From CAVXZE01 sp964615365 (GTDB lineage: Bacteria > Myxococcota_A > UBA9160 > UBA6930): 64,000 nt of DNA. The stretch is taken from positions 3,876 through 67,875 of the forward strand of contig CAZTOU010000023.1 of NCBI GenBank assembly GCA_964615365.1, read 5' to 3'. Each line of letters opens with the position of its first letter. Position 1 is the first letter of the stretch. The position numbers and the translations under genes were made by a program. The notes under the pieces were generated by a model. That model did no database searches. It was not told the origin of the DNA and was given only the letters and a program-made list of their open reading frames with translations. This document shows positions 34,916-42,792 of the stretch, piece by piece.

Positions 34916-36105
34916 CGTCGCGCGGGCGCGTGACATGCGACGTGCTGGTGGTTGGCGGCGGAGTCACCGGCACCAGCGCCGCCGTTCGCGCAGCCCGCGA
35001 GAACGCGCACACGATCCTGATCGAACGGGACGCTTCTCCCGGCGGAGTCGCCGTAGCGGGCATGCACCGCTTCATCTGTGGGCTGTACCCCAACGGAGCC
35101 GAGATGCCGGAGGAGACCCTCAATGGAGGAATCGCCGCCGAGATCTGCAGCAGTCTGAACGGGCTGGCTCCGGAAATGCGAGTTCAGCGAATGGGCAAGG
35201 TCCACGTCCTGCCGTTCTCCACCCCCCACCTCGCTTCCACGCTTCGATCCCTCACCGAGGGCGAGGGTGAACTCGAGGCCTTCTACGACACGGAGGCGAT
35301 CTCGGTCGAAATGGAGCGGAATGCCATCGCCTCGGTCACCGCCCGGCACCAGGGCGGGAAGCTCGACATCATTCCCCGATCCGTCGTCGACTGCAGCGGC
35401 GATGGAGTCGTCATTCGAATGAGCGGCGCTCCGTATCAGGCGACCCCAGCCGACCGCTCACAGCTCGCCGGGTACGGCTTCCGGGTGAAGGGGCTGCGGG
35501 ATCCCGACGAGATGCTTCCGCTCCGCGTCCCCTACTCTCTCACCAAGGCGGTGTCGGAAGAGAAGCTGCCGCCCCATCTCAGATTCACGACCTACACGCC
35601 CGGCGACGATCCGGATGAGGGATACTGTCGGCTCAATGTCCCGCCGTCGGGGGGCGACAGGAACGAGCGGGCGCGAAACGATGCGCTGCTGGTACACCGC
35701 CACCTCTCGCGAGACCTGGACCCATTCAAGAGCTCCTACATCGCGGAGATGTCTCCCAGGGTGGTCGACCGGGAGGGTCCTCGAATCGGCGGCGAGTACA
35801 CGCTGACCGTGGACGACGTGCTCACGGCGAGGAAGTTCCCCGATGGTGTGGTCCGGAATGCCTGGCCGATCGAGCTCTGGGATCAGGAGAAGGGGCCCTC
35901 CCACCAGTACCTGGAGCCGGGCGAGTACCACGAGATACCGCTCCGCTGCCTCAAGCCGCTTGCGATCGCAAACTGCTGGTGTGCGGGCCGCTGCATATCG
36001 GCGACCCGCGAGGCGCTCGGATCGACCCGGGTCATCGGAACCTGTGTATCTCTCGGCGAGGAGGCCAGCCGTGCCGCTGCGCGAAGCCTCGGAAGCAGTC
36101 GATGA
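34912..36105 (+). CDS. FAD-dependent oxidoreductase (FAD_oxidored type)
   Basis: 397 residues from a GTG overlapping the previous stop. The FAD motif CDVLVVGGGVTGTSAAVRAARENAHTILIERD is followed by GGVAVAGMHRFICGLYPNG and VVDCSGDGVVIRMSGAP, features of the PF12831-type flavoproteins. Those act on diverse substrates. Within the cluster it is the second flavoprotein next to CrtI, perhaps oxidising or desaturating a starter or tailored group. It overlaps the AMP-ligase gene (ATGA) downstream. Confidence 0.8.
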   Translation: MTSRGRVTCDVLVVGGGVTGTSAAVRAARENAHTILIERDASPGGVAVAGMHRFICGLYPNGAEMPEETLNGGIAAEICSSLNGLAPEMRVQRMGKVHVLPFSTPHLASTLRSLTEGEGELEAFYDTEAISVEMERNAIASVTARHQGGKLDIIPRSVVDCSGDGVVIRMSGAPYQATPADRSQLAGYGFRVKGLRDPDEMLPLRVPYSLTKAVSEEKLPPHLRFTTYTPGDDPDEGYCRLNVPPSGGDRNERARNDALLVHRHLSRDLDPFKSSYIAEMSPRVVDREGPRIGGEYTLTVDDVLTARKFPDGVVRNAWPIELWDQEKGPSHQYLEPGEYHEIPLRCLKPLAIANCWCAGRCISATREALGSTRVIGTCVSLGEEASRAAARSLGSSR

Positions 36106-37556
36106 ACATCTACGCCGTGATCAGAGAGGAAACCGCCGGCCTCCTGGAACGCGCCGCGGTCATCGAAGGTGATCGCACCGTCTCCTACGGAGAGCTGTTT
36201 CGTCTGGTGGACGCAATCACCCACGAGCTCAGGGAGTCCGGTGTCGCTCCACATCAGAGAATTGCACTGTCGTGCGCCGACAGCGTCGAACACATCGCCG
36301 TCAGCCTCGCCGTCTTGTCTCTGGGGGCGGCGATCGTTCCGCTTTCCTCGTCTCACTCCCGAGCCGAGGTGAGCGCAGTTCTGGAAGAGCTCGACGTCTC
36401 CCTCTTGATCTCCGACAAAGAGGTGATGCCCCCAGACCCCGGCGGCCCCCCCCCTTCGCTCCGTGCCTCTTCGAGGACCCTGCTTCTACATCGCCGCGCA
36501 GCCCAGGAGAACCTTCCAGAAGACTACTACGCGATGAATCCCGCCTTCATCCGCTTCTCCTCGGGCACCACCGGCGCGAGCAAGGGCGTACTGCTCTCCC
36601 ATGAGACCATCGTGGAGCGAACGGATGCGGCCGATAGAGCGCTGAACGTGACCAGCGATGACCGGGTGATCTGGGTCCTCTCCATGAGCTATCACTTCGT
36701 GGTCAGCATCCTGCTCTTCCTTCGGCGAGCCGCGACGATCGTGCTCTGCGGCGACGAGTTTCCCTCCTCCCTCCTCGACGGGCTCGTCCGGAGACGGGGG
36801 ACCTTCATCTACGCCTCTCCCTTTCACTATCGGCTGATCACGAGCTCGAGCATGTTCCCGGAGGATGCCTTTGCCGACATCAGGCTCGCGGTGTCCACCT
36901 CGATGCGACTGCCCAACACCGACGCGCGGGGGTTTGCCGAGAGATTCGGGGTCGAGCTGACGGAGGCATACGGCATCATCGAGGTGGGTCTTCCCTTCGT
37001 CAACCGTTCCCGCGACCCCGAGAAGAGGGGCTCCGTCGGGAGCATCCTTCCCGACTATGAAGCGAGAATCGAGAGTCCCAACGCCGAGGGGATCGGGGAC
37101 GTGTATCTCCGAGGAAGGGGGATGTTCGATGCGTACGTCTCTCCCTGGCGCGGTCGGGATCAGGCTCTCAGGGACGGATGGTTCAAGACCGGCGACCTCG
37201 GCAGAATCGATTCGGACGGCTTCCTGTTTCTCGTCGGGAGAGTGAGCAATGTGATCAATTTCGCGGGGATGAAGGTCTTCCCGGACGAGGTGGAGTCCGT
37301 GCTGAACCAGCATCCCGCCGTGAGGGAATCCCTCGTCTACGCGACGGCGCACCCCCAGTACGGAGAGCTCCCCTGCGCCGATATCGTTCCGTCCGGTGAG
37401 GCCGACGCAGCCGAGCTGGACACGACCGGGATACGCCGGTTCTGTTACCGACGTCTGGCTTCGTACAAGGTCCCGAAGGAGTTCCGCCGGGTAGCGCGGC
37501 TGGAGAAGACGGCGAGCGGCAAGCTCAAGAGGTGGAAGCAGACTCCCGAACGCTAG
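36102..37556 (+). CDS. AMP-dependent acyl/aryl-acid ligase (ApeH-like)
   Basis: 484 residues from the ATG at 36102. Adenylation signatures are complete: RFSSGTTGASKGVLLSH (A3), EAYGIIEVG (A5), WFKTGDLGRID (A7) and EKTASGKLKR with the catalytic Lys (A10). It activates a carboxylic acid as adenylate and loads it on a carrier protein or CoA. In aryl polyene loci such an enzyme activates the aromatic starter; here no ammonia-lyase is present, so the acid may come from general metabolism. Confidence 0.87.
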   Translation: MNIYAVIREETAGLLERAAVIEGDRTVSYGELFRLVDAITHELRESGVAPHQRIALSCADSVEHIAVSLAVLSLGAAIVPLSSSHSRAEVSAVLEELDVSLLISDKEVMPPDPGGPPPSLRASSRTLLLHRRAAQENLPEDYYAMNPAFIRFSSGTTGASKGVLLSHETIVERTDAADRALNVTSDDRVIWVLSMSYHFVVSILLFLRRAATIVLCGDEFPSSLLDGLVRRRGTFIYASPFHYRLITSSSMFPEDAFADIRLAVSTSMRLPNTDARGFAERFGVELTEAYGIIEVGLPFVNRSRDPEKRGSVGSILPDYEARIESPNAEGIGDVYLRGRGMFDAYVSPWRGRDQALRDGWFKTGDLGRIDSDGFLFLVGRVSNVINFAGMKVFPDEVESVLNQHPAVRESLVYATAHPQYGELPCADIVPSGEADAAELDTTGIRRFCYRRLASYKVPKEFRRVARLEKTASGKLKRWKQTPER

Positions 37557-37635
37557 TTGACTGTTCGGTAGAAGGGTTGCGCGGGATCCCGGCTCCGGGG
37601 TCCGGGGAGGACGTCCAACGACCGGCCGTGCGGCA

Positions 37636-37663
37636 TTGATTCCTGAGACCCTTGGCGTAGAAT
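37636..37663 (+). promoter_or_regulatory. Candidate sigma70-like promoter for the B12 radical SAM pair
   Basis: TTGATT at 37636-37641 and TAGAAT at 37658-37663 with a 16-bp spacer, in the 141-bp gap between the AMP-ligase and the radical SAM gene at 37698. Predicted start is near 37670, leaving a short leader with GGGAG ahead of the ATG. This would make the last two genes of the plus arm a separate transcription unit. Confidence 0.5.
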
Positions 37664-37697
37664 CAGCTTAGGACCTCCTCGGGAGTAACCGTCTCTC

Positions 37698-39131
37698 ATG
37701 AACGTCCTCCTGGTGAGACCGCACGCGAGCTTGCCGACCTCCCGGTGGCTGCAGTCCATGCTGCTGCTCGAGCCGTATGCCCAGGAGTTGATCGCCGGAG
37801 CGGTTTGCGATCCGCATGACGTCAGGATCTGCGACCTCGCGGTGGAGAAGAAGCCCCTTGCGGCGCTTCGACGGACCTTGCGGGAGTACCGCCCCGACCT
37901 GATCGGCTTCGGCGGCTTCTCGGGCCAGATTCGCACCAACCAGGAGCTGGCCGCCATCGCCAAGGAGGAACGGCCGGAGGCAGTGACCTGTCTCGGCGGG
38001 ATTCACGCCTCCAGTATTCCCGCGGAATGCAAGTACCCGGATCTGTTCGATCTGATCGTGCGCGGAGACGGCGTCTCGGCGATCAAGGAGATCATCGCTT
38101 CCATGGACGCGGGCCGGTCCCTGCCGGAGTCGGAGTGCATCCTGCCGACCGCGTCGCCCAACTTCGACCAGCTCGCCGCCCAGAGACCGCCGCTGCTGCA
38201 TCCAGACGGCATCCATACCCGGCCGCGCCGTGACCTCGTGGACATGTCGAAGTACTTCTGTATCTGCTACGGCGAGCCGGGGCAGAGGATGGAGACGCTG
38301 TTCCCGAGGATTGCCTGTGTGCGAACCAGCGTCGGCTGCCCGAACCGCTGCAGCTTCTGCGTCGTCCACTTCCTCGCCAACGGGAAGTACCTGCAGCGCG
38401 AAGTCGAAGACGTGGTCGATGAAATCGCTTCGCTGCCGCAGGAGTACATCTACTTCGTCGACGACGAGACCTTCATCAACACCAAGCGCATGAAGCGCAT
38501 GGCCGAGCTGCTGATCGAACGGGGCGTCAAGAAGAAGTACCTCTCCTGGGCCAGAAGCGACACCGTCTGCAAACACCCCGAGCTCTTCGCTTTGTGGAAG
38601 GAGGCGGGCCTGGAGTTCGTCTACGTCGGGTTCGAGTCGCTCAGGGAAGAGGATCTGGACGAATACAACAAGAACGCGACGCCCTCGCAGAACCGGAAGG
38701 CTCGCGAGATCCTGAGGGACCTCGATCTCAACATCCACGCTGCGCTGATGGTCCACCCGGATTTCGACGAGAGCGGGTTCCTGGGCGTCCAGGAGGCGAT
38801 CAAGGAGCTCGGCCCCGCGGAATTCGCCTTCACCATTCTCTCGCCCCCGCCCGGGACCGAGGCCTTCGCCGCTGCGCGCGACGAGATGATCTGCGACGAC
38901 CCCTTCCTGTACTACGACTGCCTGCACACCATCCTGCCGACCAAGCTGCCGTTGAACCGCTTCTACCGCTACTTCTCGATCCTCTACGCTCTGGGCGCGA
39001 AACACATGCCGCCGCGGGTCAACAAGGTCAGGGTGCCCTTCTGGGACCTCGTCCGAGTCCTCTTCGGCGGGGCCAAGTTCGGCTGGCACATCCGCCGCCT
39101 CTACCGGGATTACGACCGGAACTACTGGTGA
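37698..39131 (+). CDS. B12-binding-domain radical SAM protein (3 of 4)
   Basis: 477 residues. Cobalamin-binding-type N-terminus (MNVLLVRPHASLPTSRWL...LIGFGGFSGQIRTNQELAAIAKEERPEAVTCLGGIHASS) and a radical SAM motif CPNRCSFC at about residue 215. The C-terminal part (ARSDTVCKHPELFALWKEAGLEFVYVGFES; HAALMVHPDFDESGFLGVQEAIKELGPAEFAFTILSPPPGTE) is typical of B12-radical SAM proteins acting on lipids or secondary metabolites. It is followed by another of the same class, and its sequence differs strongly from those at 17127 and 18552. Confidence 0.88.
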   Translation: MNVLLVRPHASLPTSRWLQSMLLLEPYAQELIAGAVCDPHDVRICDLAVEKKPLAALRRTLREYRPDLIGFGGFSGQIRTNQELAAIAKEERPEAVTCLGGIHASSIPAECKYPDLFDLIVRGDGVSAIKEIIASMDAGRSLPESECILPTASPNFDQLAAQRPPLLHPDGIHTRPRRDLVDMSKYFCICYGEPGQRMETLFPRIACVRTSVGCPNRCSFCVVHFLANGKYLQREVEDVVDEIASLPQEYIYFVDDETFINTKRMKRMAELLIERGVKKKYLSWARSDTVCKHPELFALWKEAGLEFVYVGFESLREEDLDEYNKNATPSQNRKAREILRDLDLNIHAALMVHPDFDESGFLGVQEAIKELGPAEFAFTILSPPPGTEAFAAARDEMICDDPFLYYDCLHTILPTKLPLNRFYRYFSILYALGAKHMPPRVNKVRVPFWDLVRVLFGGAKFGWHIRRLYRDYDRNYW

Positions 39132-39190
39132 GATTCGTCTCGGAGCGGAGCCGGAATCCCGACTCGCGACGGACAGGGGACGACTGGAGG

Positions 39191-40654
39191 ATGCCGGGAG
39201 ACAGAGCTTCGCGCATGCGCGTCGTGCTGGTGCACCCGGCCGGCTCGAATTGGATGCCCGGCGGGAAGGATGCCACCATCGCCGCGAACAGGATGGTGCC
39301 CGTCGGCCTGCTCTCGATCGCCTCCTATCTCGAAGCGAACGGCCTGGAGGTCCTCGTCCACGATTGTCTCGGGCCGACGGCGCCCGGCACCATCGACGCG
39401 AACGTCGCCGAGATCCTGAGTCTCGAGCCGGGCCTGGTCGGCTTCTCCGCCACGACGTCCGCATTCCTGGACGCGCACCAGATGGCGAAGAAGATCAGGG
39501 AGGCTCGTCCCAGCGTCAAGAACGTGTTCGGGGGTACGCACGTCTCGGGCGTCGGTGCACAGCTGATGGAGCGCTTTCCCGAGATCGACTACCTCGTCCT
39601 GGGAGAGGGAGAGGTCACGCTCCGCGAATTGGCCAGTGGCGAGGACCCTCGGCGGATCGAGGGCCTCGTCTGGCGTGATGGAGAAGAGGTGGTGACCAAC
39701 CCGCCCCGAGTGCTGATCCCGGAGCTGGATTCGCTACCCCTTCCCGCCTACGAGAAGCTGCGGGGATTTCCCCGGGGCTATCACCTGCCCCTCTTCAGCT
39801 ACGTACGCACTCCGGGCACGGCCATCAGCACGAGCCGCGGCTGCGTCTACCAGTGCTCCTACTGCGACCGCTCCGTCTTCAAGAGGGGCTTCCGTTCCAA
39901 CTCGGCCGAGTACACCTACGAGCATCTCAGGTACCTGAGAACGCGCTTCGGAATCAGGCACGCCAACGTCTACGACGACCTGTTCACGGTGAACCGAAAG
40001 CGGATCGTCGGGCTCTGCCACAAGCTTTCCGCCGAGCCACTCGGGGTTCAGTTCAATTGCGCGGTTCGCGTCGGACACACCGACGATGAGCTGCTCGGAA
40101 TGCTCAAGGAAGCGGGATGCCTGATGGTCTCGATCGGGGTGGAGTCGGGAGATCCGGCGCAGCTCGAACGTCTGAAGACGGGCGTCGATCTGGACATGGT
40201 CAGGGAGACCGTCGCTCGCATCAAGGCCCATGGGCTCCGGGTCAAGGGGCTCTTCATGATGGGAGTGGTGGGTGATACCGAGGAATCGATCCGCAGGACG
40301 AGCGACTTCGCCATCGAGCTCGGGCTGGACGACATGAACATGTCGAAGTTCACCCCGTTCCCCGGAGCGCCGTGCTGGGAGACGATTCACTCGGAGGGAA
40401 CGTTCGAGGAGAACTGGAGCTTGATGAACTGCCTGAACTTCGTGTTCGTTCCCAAAGGGATCGAGTCCAGAGAGCGGCTCGAGCAGCTCTACTTCGAGCA
40501 CGTGAGGCGCTTCTACACGGACCCGGCCTGGCGCAAGACGATCAGAAGGCGTCTCTGGCAGCACCGCCGCTCACTCCGCCACCTCGTGTACCACCTGCCC
40601 AGTTTCCTCGCCGCGAGGAGCCAATTCAGGCCGCGCTCCGACGGGCGAGTGTAG
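39191..40654 (+). CDS. B12-binding-domain radical SAM protein (4 of 4)
   Basis: About 487 residues. Cobalamin-type N-terminal domain (MRVVLVHPAGSNWMPGGKD...; FSATTSAFLDAHQMAKKIREA; FGGTHVSGVG; GEGEVTLRELASG). The radical SAM motif is CVYQCSYC at about residue 210, and the barrel continues with VSIGVESGDPAQLERLKTGVDLDMV. Two in-frame ATGs are possible: 39191 (AGGGGA 10 bp before) and 39215. The longer is given; conserved sequence begins at the second. It is the last gene of the cluster. Confidence 0.87.
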   Translation: MPGDRASRMRVVLVHPAGSNWMPGGKDATIAANRMVPVGLLSIASYLEANGLEVLVHDCLGPTAPGTIDANVAEILSLEPGLVGFSATTSAFLDAHQMAKKIREARPSVKNVFGGTHVSGVGAQLMERFPEIDYLVLGEGEVTLRELASGEDPRRIEGLVWRDGEEVVTNPPRVLIPELDSLPLPAYEKLRGFPRGYHLPLFSYVRTPGTAISTSRGCVYQCSYCDRSVFKRGFRSNSAEYTYEHLRYLRTRFGIRHANVYDDLFTVNRKRIVGLCHKLSAEPLGVQFNCAVRVGHTDDELLGMLKEAGCLMVSIGVESGDPAQLERLKTGVDLDMVRETVARIKAHGLRVKGLFMMGVVGDTEESIRRTSDFAIELGLDDMNMSKFTPFPGAPCWETIHSEGTFEENWSLMNCLNFVFVPKGIESRERLEQLYFEHVRRFYTDPAWRKTIRRRLWQHRRSLRHLVYHLPSFLAARSQFRPRSDGRV

Positions 40655-40663
40655 AGCTCCAGG

Positions 40664-41056
40664 TCACATGCCCGCGGTCTCGTTCGGGTCGTAGAGGATC
40701 CGGATGACCTTGAGCGTGCCGGAGTACCGGTTTCGCGAGTAGACGACGCGCCCCATGCCCTTGTACATCCACTCGGTGCGCGAGGTGTCGGTGCCGTAGT
40801 AGTAGGGGATCCAGGACTTGCCCGTCACGTAGTTGTTCTGGTTGTCGGGATTGCCGAGGATTTTGCGTACCTCGGAGTCGTTCATTCCGAGTTTCACCTT
40901 CGAGAGAGGGCTACCGGGCGGCGGCGCCGGGTCCTTCGACGCAGCGGCCTCGGCCTTCGAACCCTCCCCGGCCTGTTCGCCACCGGGACTCGACGCACAC
41001 GCACAGAACACGGCGACCGCGAAGGCTAGGACTACGAGGGAGACTCGAGACATCAT
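40664..41056 (-). CDS. BamE/SmpA-like outer-membrane lipoprotein
   Basis: 130 residues. MMSRVSLVVLAFAVAVFCACASS is a lipoprotein signal with the lipidated Cys in FCAC. After a low-complexity linker the SmpA/OmlA fold follows: LSKVKLGMNDSEVRKILGNPD, then NNYVTGKSWIPYYYGTDTSRTEWMYKGMGRVVY. Such proteins belong to or resemble BamE of the outer-membrane assembly complex. It converges on the end of the biosynthetic cluster, 9 bp away, and seems unrelated to it. Confidence 0.8.
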   Translation of the reverse strand: MMSRVSLVVLAFAVAVFCACASSPGGEQAGEGSKAEAAASKDPAPPPGSPLSKVKLGMNDSEVRKILGNPDNQNNYVTGKSWIPYYYGTDTSRTEWMYKGMGRVVYSRNRYSGTLKVIRILYDPNETAGM

Positions 41057-41202
41057 CTTTCGGGATCCTCCATCTGCGCCCGGCGCTTCCGCGCCCAGAC
41101 CCGGGGACTCTCCCGACCCGGAGCGAAGGCAGAAGCGATGAGCACCGGGCGATCTTACCACACCCGGATGGGGCAGAAACGCTCGACCGTTCACCAACTC
41201 TG

Positions 41203-42407
41203 TCAGAGGACGCGGCGAAGCAGCGCCAGCGCCTCCCCGGCCAGGGAATCGACCTGCCAGCGGAAGGCATCGACGTCGGCGGGGTTCCCCATCACGCCCT
41301 TCAGGTAGCGAGACAACACGCCTTCGATGATCGCCGCCAGGCNNNNNNNNNNNNNNNNNNNNNNNNNNNNNNNNNNNNNNNNNNNNNNNNNNNNNNNNNN
41401 NNNNNNNNNNNNNNNNNNNNNNNNNNNNNNNNNNNNNNNNNNCCCATCACGCCCTTCAGGTAGCGAGACAACACGCCTTCGATGATCGCCGCCAGGCGCC
41501 AGTACTGGAAGGCGCGGTAGTAGTCGACATGGCTCACGTCGCGGCCGGTGAGCTCGACGTACCGATCCAGAAAGGCCGCCCGATCGGGAAAGCTCCCGGC
41601 CACCGTCGGCGCCAGGTCGGCGCCCCGCATCGCCGCGGCTTCCTCGCCCGGCTGGACCCAGCTGTTCATGACGTATCCCACGTCGGCCATCGGATCGCCG
41701 AGGGTGCAGAGCTCCCAGTCGAGGAGGGCGGCGACCCTGGCGTCCCTCCCGACGAGCATGTTTCCCAGCCTGTAGTCGCCGTGCACCACGCTGACTCCGA
41801 CCTGCTCGGGCATTCGGGCCACCAGCGCCTCGTGGACTTCTTCCATGGCCGCGAGCTCGCGGGTCTTGGACTTCTCCCACTGGGTTCGCCAGCGCTTCAG
41901 CTGGCGGGCCAGATAGGCCTCCCTGCGCCCGAGATCGCCCAGGCCGATCTCGTCGGGGTCGAGCCGGTGCAGATCGGCGAGCACCTCGATGACGGATTCC
42001 CCGAGCCGGTAGCGCTCCTCTTCGCCGAAGAGCTCCGCCGTGGAGGCTCCGTCTCCCAGGACGACGCCCTCCACGTACTCCATCACGTAGAAGGGGGCGT
42101 CGTTGACGTCCTCGTCCTCGCAGAGTCCCAGCGCGGGCGGAACCGGAACCTCGGTCCTGCCGATGGCGGAGATGATCCGGTGCTCGCGGGCCATGTCGTG
42201 GGCGGTGGCCAGCACCGCGCCGAGGGGCGGGCGCCGGAGCACGTAGAGCCTCCCGGCCGCGTCGGTGAGCTTGTAGGTGAGGTTCGAGTGGCCGCCTTTG
42301 ATCAGCTCGAACTCGAGCGGCGGGGTGAAGCCATCGATGTGGGCAGCGAACCACTCGGTGACCCGATCCCGCTCTATCCCCTTGACTACGGCGCTCTCGC
42401 CCGCCAA
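41203..42407 (-). CDS. Aminoglycoside phosphotransferase-fold kinase, split by a scaffold gap
   Basis: APH/choline-kinase family. GGHSNLTYKLTDAAGRLYVLRRPP (nucleotide loop), VVHGDYRLGNMLV (catalytic HGDxxxxN) and ALLDWELCTLGDPMADVG (Mg-binding DWE) are all present. The C-terminal part is interrupted by 100 Ns and a duplicated 55-bp segment. Removing 155 bp (one copy plus the Ns) joins the upstream frame to GNPADVDAFRWQVDSLAGEA and a normal stop at 41203. The TTG at 42407 follows GAGGG and is the best start. Relatives are often fused or linked to acyl-CoA dehydrogenases; the substrate is unknown. Confidence 0.8.
41288..41342. repeat. 55-bp direct repeat, left copy (assembly overlap)
   Basis: Identical to 41443-41497. 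The two copies abut the N run from either side and both encode the same stretch of the APH-type kinase. This is the signature of two contigs whose ends overlap by 55 bp but were joined with a fixed 100-N spacer. Confidence 0.95.
41343..41442. other. Run of 100 N (scaffold gap, probably spurious)
   Basis: Exactly 100 ambiguous bases. Flanking sequence shows that nothing is missing: the contig ends overlap by 55 bp, and collapsing them restores a continuous reading frame through the kinase gene. Confidence 0.95.
41443..41497. repeat. 55-bp direct repeat, right copy (assembly overlap)
   Basis: Second copy of the sequence at 41288-41342. See that entry for interpretation as a contig overlap. Confidence 0.95.
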
Positions 42408-42526
42408 CGCCAGCCCTCGTTCCGCGGAGTTCGCCGGCCCCCTGCAGGAGACCCGATCCCGCGGGAAGGTTGCCGCAACCGGGGGCGATCGGCCATCCGG
42501 ACTGCGGGTGGATCGGCATTCGACGC

Positions 42527-42555
42527 TTGACGACGACCCGGGGCTCGGGTATTCA
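42527..42555 (+). promoter_or_regulatory. Candidate promoter of the leu leader and leuA
   Basis: TTGACG at 42527-42532, 17-bp spacer, TATTCA at 42550-42555. The -35 is good and the -10 weak. The predicted start falls close to the ATG of the leader peptide (42562), so the leader may be translated from a nearly leaderless message; AAGGA directly before the ATG offers a very close ribosome site. Confidence 0.4.
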
Positions 42556-42561
42556 AGGATC

Positions 42562-42642
42562 ATGGCGAACCCGAAGAACGCAAGCACCGGGCTGTTGCTC
42601 GGGCTGCTCAGCCTGCTCCTTACCGGGGCGGGAGGGGCCTAG
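42562..42642 (+). CDS. Leucine-rich leader peptide (LeuL-like)
   Basis: 26 codons ending in TAG. Eight of eleven consecutive residues are Leu (LLLGLLSLLL plus context), using CTG, TTG, CTC and CTT codons. It lies 150 bp upstream of leuA on the same strand. Leader peptides loaded with the end-product amino acid control biosynthetic operons by ribosome stalling, as in enteric leuL. It could also be read as the start of a truncated secreted protein, because the Leu run resembles a signal peptide, but the stop, size and position ahead of leuA favour the leader. Confidence 0.65.
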   Translation: MANPKNASTGLLLGLLSLLLTGAGGA

Positions 42643-42717
42643 CGTACTTCTGGTCAGCCGTCGAAACGCGAAACCCACACCCCCCCCGCCCGGCCGGAGA
42701 GGGGTTAGCGGTTGGGG
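42625..42717 (+). promoter_or_regulatory. Candidate leu attenuator with competing RNA hairpins
   Basis: A G-rich segment at the end of the leader frame (GGGGCGGGAGGGG, 42625-42637) can pair with the C8GCCC segment at 42680-42691. That same C-rich segment can instead pair with GGGG at 42701-42704 or 42714-42717. Two mutually exclusive hairpins after a Leu-codon run are the layout of an attenuator. No U-tract follows the second hairpin, so termination may be Rho-dependent or the control translational. Confidence 0.45.
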
Positions 42718-42792
42718 ATCTCTTGACTCGACCCTGACTGGACCCTGATTCGCTCCCTCCCCGGCTGGATCCCTCGGCACCTGGAGCGACCC

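Larger units (their letters stand above)
12320..40654. other. Biosynthetic gene cluster: aryl-polyene/ladderane-like type II lipid pathway with many radical SAM enzymes
   Basis: Genes 12320-33178 run on the minus strand and 33336-40654 on the plus strand, from one divergent intergenic region at 33179-33335. Contents: three catalytic ketosynthases, two non-catalytic KS-like partners, three carrier proteins, KR, two dehydratase-type domains, thioesterase, LPLAT, GT2-DUF2062, LolA-like carrier, MMPL exporter, DUF3261-type lipoprotein, CrtI-like desaturase, AMP-ligase, CAT-fold acyltransferase, FAD oxidoreductase and six radical SAM-fold proteins. The KS/CLF/KR/DH/TE/LolA/MMPL/DUF3261 set is that of aryl polyene loci. 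The B12-radical SAM plus CrtI-like content recalls proposed ladderane clusters. The boundaries are set by unrelated genes on both sides. Confidence 0.8.

Noticed and set aside
37557..37697. Possible cobalamin riboswitch ahead of the B12-radical SAM gene
   Set aside because: The 141-bp region is too short for a full cobalamin riboswitch and shows no B12-box-like sequence; a simple promoter explains it.
42562..42642. The Leu-rich frame as a truncated secreted protein
   Set aside because: The frame ends cleanly after the Leu run and lies directly upstream of leuA; a leader peptide explains the position and composition better.
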